Source: Pseudonocardia autotrophica (GTDB taxonomy: Bacteria; Actinomycetota; Actinomycetes; Mycobacteriales; Pseudonocardiaceae). Taken from it: 12,973 bases of DNA. The notes beneath the pieces were generated by a model, which saw only the letters and a program-made list of their open reading frames with translations, was not told the DNA's origin and did not search any database. Both the position numbers and the translations under genes were made by a program. Numbering within the stretch: position 1 is the stretch's first letter; each line of letters starts with the position of its first letter. This document shows, one piece after another, positions 1 to 7,316 of this stretch. The DNA lies in contig NZ_JNYD01000059.1 in assembly GCF_000717175.1 (NCBI RefSeq), positions 1 to 12,973 of the forward strand, given 5' to 3'.

Positions 1-793
1 CGGTCTGGGTGAGCGCGAGGTAGTGGTTGTACTCGCTGACCATGTCGTCGAAGAACTCGAGCGCGTCGGCCTCGGTCCGCCCCAGCCAGGTGTGCCGGTA
101 GACCATGACCTCGCCGCGCGGCGAGCCGCTCTCGGCGGCCGTGGTGTTGAAGGCCTCGAGCAGCGCCTCGAGGTCCCCGTGCGGCTCGAAGTTGCCCCAG
201 TTGGGCGCGGTGAGCAGGTTGTGCCCCTGCGCGGCGACCTTCCGCACGCCATCGACGCTCTGCGAGGCGACCCACAGGTCGGGGCCGGGCTGCGAGGCGG
301 GCTTGGGCACGAGCGTGGTGCGCGGGAAGGAGAAGTAGCGGCCGTCGTAGGTCACGTTGTCCTCGACCCACACCCGCCGGATGATCTCCAGCGCCTCCTC
401 GTAGATCTCCCGCGACTTGGCGGGGTCCACCCCGATCCGGTCCAGCTGGTACCGGCCGCCGCCCCGGGCCACACCGATCCCCACGCGGCCCGGCGCCAGG
501 TGGTCCAGCATCGCCATCTCCGACGCGATCAGCAGCGGGTTGTAGCTGGGGAGCACCACCACGCCGGGCAGGATCCGCAGCCGCGTGGTGCGGGCCGCCG
601 CGAGCGCCGCGAAGGCCAGGGCACTGGGGTTCGCGACATAGTTCTGGAACACGTTCTCGTTGATCGCGACGCCCTCGAAACCCAGCCGCTCGGCGGTGTC
701 GACGATCGTCAACATGTCCTGCAGCAGCTCACCCCACGGACGGTCCATGTCCGAATAGAAGAAGGGCGTCGTCACCCAGAACTTCAGTGCCAT
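1..793 (-). CDS. LLM-class flavin-dependent monooxygenase (luciferase-like), C-terminus beyond the window
   Basis: 264 codons are visible and the frame runs off the left edge. The product resembles the bacterial luciferase-like family (flavin-dependent, TIM barrel), which oxygenates substrates with reduced flavin supplied by a partner reductase. Visible family features are an N-terminal strand and helix (residues 1-40, with DTAERLGFEGVAINE), the segment RILPGVVVLPSYNPLLIASE with the following LDHLAPGRVGIGVARG (about 73-112), and a late VASQSVDGVRKVAAQGHN stretch. The ATG at 793 follows a GGAGAG ribosome site. The gene is separated from the upstream PRPP synthetase gene by 100 bp that carry their own operator-like motif and a -10-like hexamer, so it probably starts a separate transcript. 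The substrate cannot be told; Baeyer-Villiger-type or alkane/aldehyde oxygenation are options within this family. Confidence 0.88.
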   Translation of the reverse strand, partial: MALKFWVTTPFFYSDMDRPWGELLQDMLTIVDTAERLGFEGVAINENVFQNYVANPSALAFAALAAARTTRLRILPGVVVLPSYNPLLIASEMAMLDHLAPGRVGIGVARGGGRYQLDRIGVDPAKSREIYEEALEIIRRVWVEDNVTYDGRYFSFPRTTLVPKPASQPGPDLWVASQSVDGVRKVAAQGHNLLTAPNWGNFEPHGDLEALLEAFNTTAAESGSPRGEVMVYRHTWLGRTEADALEFFDDMVSEYNHYLALTQT

Positions 794-820
794 ATCGACT
801 CTCCTCGACGGCAGTCCGTC

Positions 821-834
821 TATAAACGTTTCTA
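821..834 (-). promoter_or_regulatory. LacI-type operator overlapping a -10 element, monooxygenase promoter
   Basis: The plus strand reads TATAAACGTTTCTA, a near-perfect palindrome around AAACGTTT with one mismatched pair. On the minus strand it reads TAGAAACGTTTATA, and its edge gives a -10-like TATAGA (819-824) 25 nt before the ATG. The central CG is typical of LacI-family operators. The same motif recurs at 4101, 10316, 10474 and 11243. No convincing -35 hexamer is visible. Confidence 0.6.
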
Positions 835-851
835 GTACTGGGTCGACCCCG

Positions 852-890
852 CCCGAAAAGCGCCACCGTGCGCGGCTTTCCTCCTCGGGT
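852..890 (-). terminator. Possible terminator after the PRPP synthetase gene
   Basis: Just past the prs stop codon, the minus strand can pair AAAGC with GCTTT around a GC-rich loop, and the 3' arm ends in TTTTC. The stem is short and contains a bulge, so this is a weak call. It would separate the prs transcript from the monooxygenase promoter at about 820. Confidence 0.3.
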
Positions 891-893
891 GCC

Positions 894-1886
894 CTAGAAC
901 AGGTGGTTCTTCCCGCCGAAGACCTCGCTCACCGAGTCGTCGGTGAAGATCCGGCGGATGGAGTCTGCGAGCAGCGGGGCGCAGGACACGACGTCGATCG
1001 TCGACGGCCCGCCCGGCCGCAGCGGGATGGTGTCCGTGACGACGATCCGCTCGAACGGGGACGCCGCCAGGTTCTCGAAGGCCCGCCCGCTGAACACGGG
1101 ATGGGTGGCCGCGGCGAACACCCGCCGCGCACCCGCCCGCGCGACCGCCTCGCCCGCCGCGCGCAGCGTGCCCGCGGTGTCGATGATGTCGTCCACGATG
1201 ATCGCGGTCTTGCCCCGGACGTCTCCGATCACCTGGTTGATCTCGGCCACCTGTTGCGCGGGACGCTCCTTGTCCAGGATGGCCAGACCGGCACCCATCC
1301 GGGTCGCGAACTGCTTGTTCAGCTTCACCCGACCCGCGTCCGGCGCCACGACCACCAGATCGTCGTCCAACCCCGCGAAGTGGTCCGCCAACATCATCAG
1401 CGCCGTCATGTGGTCGACCGGGATCCCGAAGAACCCCTGCAGCTGACCTGCGTGCAGGTCCATGGTCAGCACCCGGTCCACGCCGGCCGCCTCGAGCGTG
1501 CGGGCGACCATCCGGGCCGAGATCGGCTCGCGTGGCGCGGACTTCTTGTCCTGCCGTGAGTAGCCGTACCAGGGCGTCACCGCGATCACCCGGTGGGCGC
1601 TGGCACCGACCGCCGCGTCCACCATGACCAGCAGCTCCAGCAGCGCGTCGTTGGCGTTGACCCCGGTCTCGGGGTTGCCGCACATCGGCTGGACGAGGAA
1701 CACGTCCGCGCCGCGGATCGACTCGTCGAACCGGCAGTAGACCTCGTCGTTGGAGAAGGTTTTGAGCGTGATCGGGCCGAGATCGACACCGAGCTGCCCG
1801 GCGATCCGGTCGGCCAGCACAGGGTTCGCGCGGCCCGAGAACAGCATCAGCCGCTTGTCGTAGCCCCGCTGTAGAGACGCCGTCAT
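894..1886 (-). CDS. prs: Ribose-phosphate pyrophosphokinase (PRPP synthetase)
   Basis: This cytosolic enzyme makes PRPP from ribose-5-phosphate and ATP. The 330-residue length is normal for the bacterial class I family. Visible motifs are the N-terminal FSNDEVYCRFDESIRG (44-59), the flexible loop WYGYSRQDKKSAPRE (106-120), the catalytic-region TMDLHAGQ (141-148), and the PRPP/ribose-5-phosphate binding loop VDDIIDTAGT (231-240). The ATG at 1886 is chosen over an upstream in-frame ATG at 1922 because an AAGGGTGG ribosome site lies just before it and family homology begins there. The gene starts 37 bp after ribokinase, so the product of one enzyme is the substrate of the next. In actinobacteria the housekeeping prs normally sits next to glmU. 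It is absent here, so I infer an extra accessory copy dedicated to this cluster. Confidence 0.95.
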   Translation of the reverse strand: MTASLQRGYDKRLMLFSGRANPVLADRIAGQLGVDLGPITLKTFSNDEVYCRFDESIRGADVFLVQPMCGNPETGVNANDALLELLVMVDAAVGASAHRVIAVTPWYGYSRQDKKSAPREPISARMVARTLEAAGVDRVLTMDLHAGQLQGFFGIPVDHMTALMMLADHFAGLDDDLVVVAPDAGRVKLNKQFATRMGAGLAILDKERPAQQVAEINQVIGDVRGKTAIIVDDIIDTAGTLRAAGEAVARAGARRVFAAATHPVFSGRAFENLAASPFERIVVTDTIPLRPGGPSTIDVVSCAPLLADSIRRIFTDDSVSEVFGGKNHLF

Positions 1887-1923
1887 GAATCCACCCTTCG
1901 TTGGGTTCGTGGGGGCCGGCACC

Positions 1924-2853
1924 TCAGCCCGGCCCCGTCGCTCCGTCGATCGCCGCAGCCCGTGGCATGCCGGCTCGTGCCCCGACCGTGCCGACGGACA
2001 GCGAGGCTGCCGCCACGCCGCGGGCCGCGGCTTCGGGGACCGCGGCTCCGGCGGCCAGCGCGGCTGCGAGCACCCCGTTGAACGTGTCGCCCGCGCCCGT
2101 GGTGTCGCGGACCGTGGCGGGCGGGGCGGGCAGGGGCGTCGCCCCCCGCTCGGGGTCGACGATCAGCACCCCGTCGCCGCCGAGCGTCACCACCACCGAT
2201 GCGCCGGTCAGAGCGGCCACCGCGGCCGCCATCTCCGCCACCGAGTCGGCCGTACCCTCCTCTACCAGCGCGTAGAGGTCCCGCAGCTCCGACCGGTTCG
2301 GGGTGACGACCGGGCCGAGCCCGAGCAGGTCCACCAGCTCCGCGGTTACCGGCGCCGGGTTGAGCACGCACGCCAGCCCGTACGCCACCGCGGTCTCCAC
2401 CGCCGCCGCGACCGCCTCCGACGGGATCTCGGTGCTGACCAGCACGCAGCCGGCCCACTCCGCCGAGCGCGCCACCGCGGCGCGCACCGCCGCCGGTTCC
2501 ACGGCTGCATTGGCCCCGGCCCCCACGGCGATCTGATTCTCCCCGCGGCCGTCGACGACGATCAGGGCCATGCCGGTGGCGACTCCTTTGAGCACGGCCA
2601 CGTCAGTGACGTCGATCCCCTCCGCGCGCAGCTCCGCCAGGGCACCGGTTCCGGTGTCGTCCGCGCCGACGGCGCCGCAGTAGCGGACCTCGGCGCCGGC
2701 CCGGGCCGCGGCAACCGCCGCGTTCGCACCCTTCCCGCCGCCGTGCCGCTCGACGCCCGGACCCACCACGGTCTCCCCCGGCCCCGGCAGCCGGTCGGTG
2801 TGCACCACGAGGTCGACGTTCACCGCGCCGACCACCATCACCCGGGGCGTCAT
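1924..2853 (-). CDS. rbsK: Ribokinase (PfkB family)
   Basis: This PfkB-family sugar kinase phosphorylates D-ribose to ribose-5-phosphate with ATP. At 309 residues it is the usual length. It shows the substrate-binding N-terminus VGAVNVDLVV (8-17), family signature 1 at GGGKGANAAVAAARAG (38-53), the NPAP motif (165-168), PNRSE (185-189), and signature 2 DTTGAGDTFNG (250-260), whose Asp256 is the expected catalytic base. The ATG at 2853 overlaps the LacI stop codon as ATGA, which suggests translational coupling; a GTG seven codons upstream is less likely. It feeds the PRPP synthetase 37 bp downstream. Other PfkB kinases (for adenosine or other sugars) are possible, but the motif pattern and the partner gene favour ribose. 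No ribose transporter is present in the window. Confidence 0.9.
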   Translation of the reverse strand: MTPRVMVVGAVNVDLVVHTDRLPGPGETVVGPGVERHGGGKGANAAVAAARAGAEVRYCGAVGADDTGTGALAELRAEGIDVTDVAVLKGVATGMALIVVDGRGENQIAVGAGANAAVEPAAVRAAVARSAEWAGCVLVSTEIPSEAVAAAVETAVAYGLACVLNPAPVTAELVDLLGLGPVVTPNRSELRDLYALVEEGTADSVAEMAAAVAALTGASVVVTLGGDGVLIVDPERGATPLPAPPATVRDTTGAGDTFNGVLAAALAAGAAVPEAAARGVAAASLSVGTVGARAGMPRAAAIDGATGPG

Positions 2854-3263
2854 CCGTCCACCGCCGGTGGGCACACGGACTCCCGCACCTGGACAACGGC
2901 CGGAAGCTCGCCGATCGCGCCGGACTCGCCCTTCTCCAGCAAGTCGAACAGAGCCGACGCCGCCCGGAAGCCCATGTCGTGCGCAGGCTGACGGACGGTG
3001 GTCAACCGCGGCGTGAGCAACGCGGAGACCGGGAGGTCGTCGAAATCGACGACACTCACCTCCTCCGGCACCCGCAGCCCCGCCTCGCGACAGTGCTCCG
3101 GGTACTCGAGGACCCGCACGGCATCGAGCACCCGCTCCCGCCGCTCCGGGGCGACCGGCCCGGAGTCGTTGAGCACATGACTCACCGTGCTCACAGACAC
3201 CCGGGCGTGCTTGGCCACGTCCTTCATCGTGGGCCGCCTACGCCTGCGGTCGGACTGCGTCAC
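2850..3263 (-). CDS. LacI-family regulator with a large in-frame internal deletion
   Basis: The 137-residue product keeps a complete LacI-type helix-turn-helix (about 12-50: MKDVAKHARVSVSTVSHVLN, then PERRERVLDAVRVLEY). It then jumps directly to the C-terminal end of the sugar-binding domain, CREAGLRVPEEVSVVDFDD and LTTVRQPAHDMG (about 58-98). Family members are about 330-340 residues, so roughly 180-190 residues of ligand domain are missing, with the junction near 3095-3110. The frame is intact, so a short DNA-binding protein may still be made. It would have lost most of its effector pocket and much of its dimer interface. The GTG at 3263 has a GAAGG site upstream; an ATG at residue 13 is an alternative start. 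It lies 28 bp after the amidotransferase-like gene and overlaps ribokinase by 4 bp. It could also be regarded as a pseudogene. Confidence 0.82.
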   Translation of the reverse strand: MTQSDRRRRRPTMKDVAKHARVSVSTVSHVLNDSGPVAPERRERVLDAVRVLEYPEHCREAGLRVPEEVSVVDFDDLPVSALLTPRLTTVRQPAHDMGFRAASALFDLLEKGESGAIGELPAVVQVRESVCPPAVDG

Positions 3264-3291
3264 GTCACGTCACCTTCGGGCACTCAGGGAC

Positions 3292-4074
3292 TCACTCACC
3301 ACGCGAACCACCTGCGGCCCAGGACAGTATCGACGTCCACAGAGCCGCATAGTGCTCCCACCCCACGAACTCCGGCGGCGCCCAATGCGGGGCGAGGTCC
3401 GAGGTGAACGCCACCGAGCGACCCCGGCCGTACTCCCCCACCACCAACAGCGGGTCATCACCGGCCCGCGCGACCACCGTGGAGCCCTCCTTCGGGAACG
3501 TCCGGTTGTAGCCCAACAGCATCGGCCACTCCGCCGGCGTACCGCCCAGCACCGGGTGGGCCGGGTCGCACACGTCCACCTTCAGCCCGTCGGACATCTC
3601 CACGCGGTCGTCGGTGGCCATCAGGTCCACCGGCAACACGCCCGCCAGCGGGCTCATCCCGTATCGCGCCTTGCCGTCGATCCCGGTGAACGACAGGTAC
3701 CCCCCGATCATCACCAGCCCGCCGCCGCGGCCGACGTAGTCCGCCACCAGGGAGAGCTTGTTCGGGGACTTCTCCGACCGCAAGAACGTCTCGTCCGGCA
3801 ACAGGAACGAGTTGGACCCGATATCAGAGATGACAACGACGTCGAACGCGTCGAGCGCCTCCGCCGTCTTCGGGAACAGCGCGCTGATCTCGTGTCCGCG
3901 CACGTATGTCAGCTCGTGGCCCGCCGCCCGCACGCAGTCCAGGAAGACGCCGGCGCCTTCCTCGTACTCGGTGGAGTGGAACTGGTCGAAACCCTTCATG
4001 TGGATCGTGTGCTTGATCCAGGACTCACCCGCGACTAGGACGCGGAGCGGATCGGAACTCAGATTGTCGGGCAT
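3292..4074 (-). CDS. Glutamine amidotransferase-like protein (GATase1-like, DUF1355 type)
   Basis: The 260-residue protein has a flavodoxin-like/class I amidotransferase-like fold as judged by pattern: RVLVAGESWIKHTIHMKGFD (11-30), DAFDVVVISDIGSN (75-88), VGRGGGLVMIGGYLSFTGIDG (114-134), LLGYNRTFPKEG (186-197) and VVGEYGRGRSVAFTSDLAPHW (211-231). These match my memory of the putative amidotransferase family PF07090, often found beside LacI regulators in catabolic operons. There is no obvious Cys-His-Glu amidotransferase triad, so glutaminase activity is doubtful and the role is unknown. The ATG at 4074 follows a GAGGGGAGGG site and lies 26 nt from the operator-like motif at 4101. It heads the unit amidotransferase-like - lacI - rbsK - prs. 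Confidence 0.82.
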   Translation of the reverse strand: MPDNLSSDPLRVLVAGESWIKHTIHMKGFDQFHSTEYEEGAGVFLDCVRAAGHELTYVRGHEISALFPKTAEALDAFDVVVISDIGSNSFLLPDETFLRSEKSPNKLSLVADYVGRGGGLVMIGGYLSFTGIDGKARYGMSPLAGVLPVDLMATDDRVEMSDGLKVDVCDPAHPVLGGTPAEWPMLLGYNRTFPKEGSTVVARAGDDPLLVVGEYGRGRSVAFTSDLAPHWAPPEFVGWEHYAALWTSILSWAAGGSRGE

Positions 4075-4100
4075 GTGCCCTCCCCTCGGCTCGGAGTTAC

Positions 4101-4114
4101 TATAAACGATTCTC
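4101..4114 (-). promoter_or_regulatory. LacI-type operator overlapping a -10 element, GATase1-like promoter
   Basis: The plus strand reads TATAAACGATTCTC. On the minus strand this is GAGAATCGTTTATA followed by GT, so TATAGT (4099-4104) is a good -10 hexamer 24 nt before the ATG. Spacing to the start codon is almost the same as at the monooxygenase promoter (26 against 27 nt), which supports a shared functional design. Confidence 0.6.
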
Positions 4115-4153
4115 GCTGCGGGCTGATAGCGCCCACTCGAGCGGATCACACGT

Positions 4154-4166
4154 CGGCCGGTGGCCG
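4154..4166 (-). terminator. Short hairpin after aldehyde dehydrogenase 1
   Basis: CGGCC and GGCCG pair across a 3-nt loop, starting five bases past the stop codon of aldehyde dehydrogenase 1. No T-run follows in the minus direction. It may help end or trim the upstream transcript before the next promoter at about 4101, but a 5-bp stem in GC-rich DNA can be chance. Confidence 0.22.
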
Positions 4167-4171
4167 CCGCC

Positions 4172-5629
4172 TCACAAGCTCACTTCCGAGAGCACGAGCA
4201 GGCGCGGTTCGGTGTAGTCCTCCATCGCGGCCCGCACTCCTTCGCGGCCGATGCCGGACTCCTTGACCCCTCCGTACGGCATCTGCTCGGCCCGGAAGGT
4301 GGGGATGTCGCCGACGATGACGCCTCCGACCTCCAGCTCCCGATGTGCGCGGAACGCCGTCTGGATGTCGTGGGTGAAGATCCCGGCCTGCAGGCCGAAG
4401 CGCGAGTCGTCCAGCGCCCGCAGGCCCTCGTCGACGCCGTCCACCGCCGCGACGGTCAGCACCGGACCGAAGGCCTCGTCCTGGCAGACCTGCGCGTCGG
4501 CCGGGGCGTCGACGAGCACGGTGGGAGAGACCAGCGCGTCGGTGACCTTCCCGCCGGTCAGAACCCGGGCCCCGCCCGCGACGGCTGCGGTGACCCACTC
4601 CCCGATCCGCTGTGCAGCGGCTCGGTTGATCAACGGCCCGACGGTGGTCGCCGGCGACCAGGGGTCACCCACGACGAGCTGCTCGACCTCGTCCACCAGC
4701 ACGGGCAGGAACCGTTCGTACACCGTCCTGTCGACGAGGACGCGCTGCACCGAGATGCAGGACTGGCCGCCCTGGGCGTTTGCGCCGGTCGCGATCCGCC
4801 GGGCCGCCTGCCGCAGGTCGGCATCCGAACTCCAGTCCGGACAGATCAGCACCCCGGCGTTGCCGCCGAGCTCCAGAGTGACGTGCTTGCGGGGCACCGC
4901 GTCCCGGATGGCCCAGCCGACCGGTCCGGACCCGGTGAACGACACCACGGGCATCCGCGGGTCGGCGACGAGACCGGCAGCGACCTCGTCGTCCACCGTG
5001 AGCACCGAGAACGCGCCCGCCGGTAGCCCGCAGTCGGCCAGGATCTCGCCCAGCAACAGGGCGCTGAGCGGCGTCTTCGGCGCGGGTTTGAGCACGATGG
5101 GCGCGCCCACCGCCAGGGCGGGCCCGATCTTGTGGGCGGCCAGGTTCACCGGGAAGTTGAAGGGTGTGATGCCCAGAACCGGCCCCCGGGGGAACCGGCG
5201 CTGCAGGGCCAGGCGTCCGTCTCCGGCCGGCTCGCTGTCCAGTCGCTGGAGCTCACCCGACCACCGCACCGCCTCCTCCGCCGCCCACCGGAAGGTCAGG
5301 GCGGCGCGCTGCACCTCGACTCGCGACCATCTGATCGGCTTGCCGCTCTCCCTGGTGATCGTGGCGGCGACCTCGTCCATACGCTCGACCAGGCCCGTCG
5401 CCGCCTGTCGGAGAGCGTCCGCCCGGCGGTGGGCGGGAACCTCGAGCAGGCTGCCGGCTGCCTCGTGGGCCAGCTGCAGCGCCTGCTCCACGTGCTCGGG
5501 GTCGGCGAGGGCGACCTCGGCCACGAGCTCGTCCGTCCAGGGGTCCCGGACCGGCAACGTTCCGGAACCGGATACCGGCTGCCCGGCGATCCAGACCCCC
5601 GCCCGCCGGACGGTCGCGGTGCCGGTCAT
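4172..5629 (-). CDS. NAD(P)-dependent aldehyde dehydrogenase 1
   Basis: This 485-residue aldehyde dehydrogenase oxidises an aldehyde to the acid with NAD(P). The cofactor and active-site elements are present: GITPFNFP (153-160, Asn158 for the oxyanion hole), LKPAPKTP (180-187, Lys181 at the cofactor), FTGSGPVG (231-238), LELGGNAG (252-259, general base Glu253), GGQSCISVQR (287-296, nucleophile Cys291) and DEAFGPVL (384-391, Glu385). The KPAPKTP and GGQSCISVQR forms resemble the lactaldehyde / phosphonoacetaldehyde / glyceraldehyde-3-phosphate dehydrogenase branch more than betaine or fatty-aldehyde enzymes, but the substrate is not determined. The ATG at 5629 has only a weak GGGCGG upstream and overlaps the stop of a possible 28-codon ORF as ATGA. 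It is the distal gene of the nadV-side unit. Confidence 0.93.
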   Translation of the reverse strand: MTGTATVRRAGVWIAGQPVSGSGTLPVRDPWTDELVAEVALADPEHVEQALQLAHEAAGSLLEVPAHRRADALRQAATGLVERMDEVAATITRESGKPIRWSRVEVQRAALTFRWAAEEAVRWSGELQRLDSEPAGDGRLALQRRFPRGPVLGITPFNFPVNLAAHKIGPALAVGAPIVLKPAPKTPLSALLLGEILADCGLPAGAFSVLTVDDEVAAGLVADPRMPVVSFTGSGPVGWAIRDAVPRKHVTLELGGNAGVLICPDWSSDADLRQAARRIATGANAQGGQSCISVQRVLVDRTVYERFLPVLVDEVEQLVVGDPWSPATTVGPLINRAAAQRIGEWVTAAVAGGARVLTGGKVTDALVSPTVLVDAPADAQVCQDEAFGPVLTVAAVDGVDEGLRALDDSRFGLQAGIFTHDIQTAFRAHRELEVGGVIVGDIPTFRAEQMPYGGVKESGIGREGVRAAMEDYTEPRLLVLSEVSL

Positions 5630-5712
5630 AGTGCCGCCCAGCCGGAGTCGCGGGTGCTGGCGAGGGCGGTGGTGTCCTGTGGTCGGCCGAAGCGGAGGAA
5701 AACGTCGTTCAC
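5626..5712 (-). CDS. Possible 28-residue ORF coupled to aldehyde dehydrogenase 1
   Basis: A GTG-initiated frame encodes VNDVFLRFGRPQDTTALAST and then RDSGWAAL, and its stop overlaps the next ATG as ATGA. A GGAAG lies four bases before the GTG. I do not recognise the peptide. The overlap suggests a leader peptide for translational coupling, or the remaining N-terminus of a lost gene. The downstream gene has a poor ribosome site of its own, which makes coupling more plausible. With this GC content a chance ORF of this size is also quite likely. Confidence 0.3.
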   Translation of the reverse strand: MNDVFLRFGRPQDTTALASTRDSGWAAL

Positions 5713-5763
5713 GGGGCTTCCGATCAAGCGTGGGAGGGGCGGGACGAGGGCTCTGCGGCTGCG

Positions 5764-7251
5764 CTACGCGCTGCCACCCGGCTTCTCCTCGAGGACCATC
5801 GTCTTGTTCTCCAGGTAGGGCAGCAGCCCTGCGACGCCGCCTTCACGGCCGATGCCGGACTGTTTGAAGCCGCCGAAGCCGATGCCGAAGTCTGCGCGGT
5901 TGTCGTTGTGCCCGACGGTGCCCGCCCGGAGCTGCCGGCCGACCGCTCGCGCCTTGTCCACGTCTCGGGTGAACACGGAGGCGTTGAGGCCGTAGATGGA
6001 GTCGTTGGCGAGGCGGATGGCATCCTGCTCGTCCTTCGCGGGAATCACCGTCAGCACGGGACCGAAGATCTCCTCCTGCGCGATCCGCCACGAGTTGTCC
6101 ACGTTCCCGAAGACGGTCGGCTGGACGAACCATCCGCGGTCGAGGCCGGCCGGTCGTCCACCTCCGGCAGCGAGCGTCGCTCCCTCGCTGAGCCCGATCT
6201 CGATGTAACCCTCGACTCGTTCCCGCTGCCGTTCCGTAGCCAGCGGGCCCATCTGCACGGCCGGATCGAAGGGGTCTCCCACCGTCACCTGCGAGAACGC
6301 TTCGGCGAGACCCTCCACCATCTCGTCATGCCGATGGCGAGGCACGATGATCCGGGTCAGGGAGCCGCAGATCTGGCCGGTGAGGAAGCACTCCGCCCCG
6401 GCCAGGACGCGCGCGGCCTCGGCGATGTCCGCATCATCCAGGACCACTGCCGCAGACTTGCCGCCGAGCTCGAGCGTGAAACGGCCGACCCGCTCGGTCA
6501 TGATGCCGGCGATGGCCTTCCCCGCAGCGGTCGATCCGGTGAACGTGATCTTGTCGACCCGAGGGTCTCGAACCAGGGTCTCGGAGACCTCACGATCGGC
6601 GGTGACCACGTTCAGCACGCCCGCGGGCAGCCCGACCTGCTCGGCGATCTCGGCCATGATCAGCGCTGCGCCCGGCGCTTCGGGGGAGGCCTTGAGGACC
6701 ACGGTGCAGCCGGCCAGCAGGGCGGGGGCGAGCTTGTAGGCGATCAGTGTCATCGGCACGTTCCACGGGATGATCGCGCCCACGACGCCGACCGGCTCCC
6801 GCACGATCGTCCCGTATCCGGCACCGCCGGACGGGGTGGCGGGCTCCTCGAAGGGGAACGACGCCGCGAGCTCGGCGTAGTAGGAGTACGCGCCCGTGAC
6901 CTCCCCCATCGCCCCGCGCGCCGCGCTGGCGAGGATTCCCGACTCTCGCGGCCAGATCTGCGCGACGTCCTCGACACGGTCCTCGACCGCGGAGCCGATC
7001 GCCCGGAGATACTCGGCGCGCCGGCTGTGCGTCATGCGCGGCCAGGGGCCGTCGTCGAACGCCGCCCGTGCCGCACCGACCGCGGCGGCGATGTCGGCGT
7101 TCCGCGCCTCCGCGACGCTGAAGTACACCTGCTCGGTGACGGAGTCGACGACGTCGATCGTGTCCGAGGACGTCGGGGCGACCCATCGGCCGCCGATGTA
7201 GAACTCGTCCAGCCGCTCGAGGGGTACGGCGCCGGCGGTCGTGATGTCCAC
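5764..7251 (-). CDS. NAD(P)-dependent aldehyde dehydrogenase 2
   Basis: This 495-residue aldehyde dehydrogenase has all key elements: FYIGGRWVAPTSSDTIDVV (17-35), IPWNVPM (161-167, Asn164), VVLKASPEAP (184-193, Lys187), ITFTGSTAAGK (235-245), LELGGKSAAVVLDDAD (260-275, Glu261), GQICGSLTR (292-300, nucleophile Cys295) and EEIFGPVL (393-400, Glu394). The pattern matches the large betaine/aromatic-aldehyde-type branch and differs clearly from its neighbour aldehyde dehydrogenase 1, so the two probably act on different aldehydes. The GTG at 7251 is chosen because the family N-terminus starts shortly after it and a GGAAAGAGAGAG purine run precedes it. The longer upstream frame begins inside the cupin gene and has no homology. 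The N-terminus resembles the decayed fragment at 11027-11166. Confidence 0.93.
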   Translation of the reverse strand: MDITTAGAVPLERLDEFYIGGRWVAPTSSDTIDVVDSVTEQVYFSVAEARNADIAAAVGAARAAFDDGPWPRMTHSRRAEYLRAIGSAVEDRVEDVAQIWPRESGILASAARGAMGEVTGAYSYYAELAASFPFEEPATPSGGAGYGTIVREPVGVVGAIIPWNVPMTLIAYKLAPALLAGCTVVLKASPEAPGAALIMAEIAEQVGLPAGVLNVVTADREVSETLVRDPRVDKITFTGSTAAGKAIAGIMTERVGRFTLELGGKSAAVVLDDADIAEAARVLAGAECFLTGQICGSLTRIIVPRHRHDEMVEGLAEAFSQVTVGDPFDPAVQMGPLATERQRERVEGYIEIGLSEGATLAAGGGRPAGLDRGWFVQPTVFGNVDNSWRIAQEEIFGPVLTVIPAKDEQDAIRLANDSIYGLNASVFTRDVDKARAVGRQLRAGTVGHNDNRADFGIGFGGFKQSGIGREGGVAGLLPYLENKTMVLEEKPGGSA

Positions 7252-7316
7252 TCGCTCTCTCTCTTTCCTTCTCTGTCGGTGCCGGTCGTGGACCGCCGTC
7301 AGGTGCGGGGTACGGG

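Noticed and set aside
4251..5867. A 538-codon plus-strand open frame opposite aldehyde dehydrogenase 1
   Set aside because: Low-complexity Ser/Arg/Ala-rich product, a shadow of a gene with a complete catalytic motif set.
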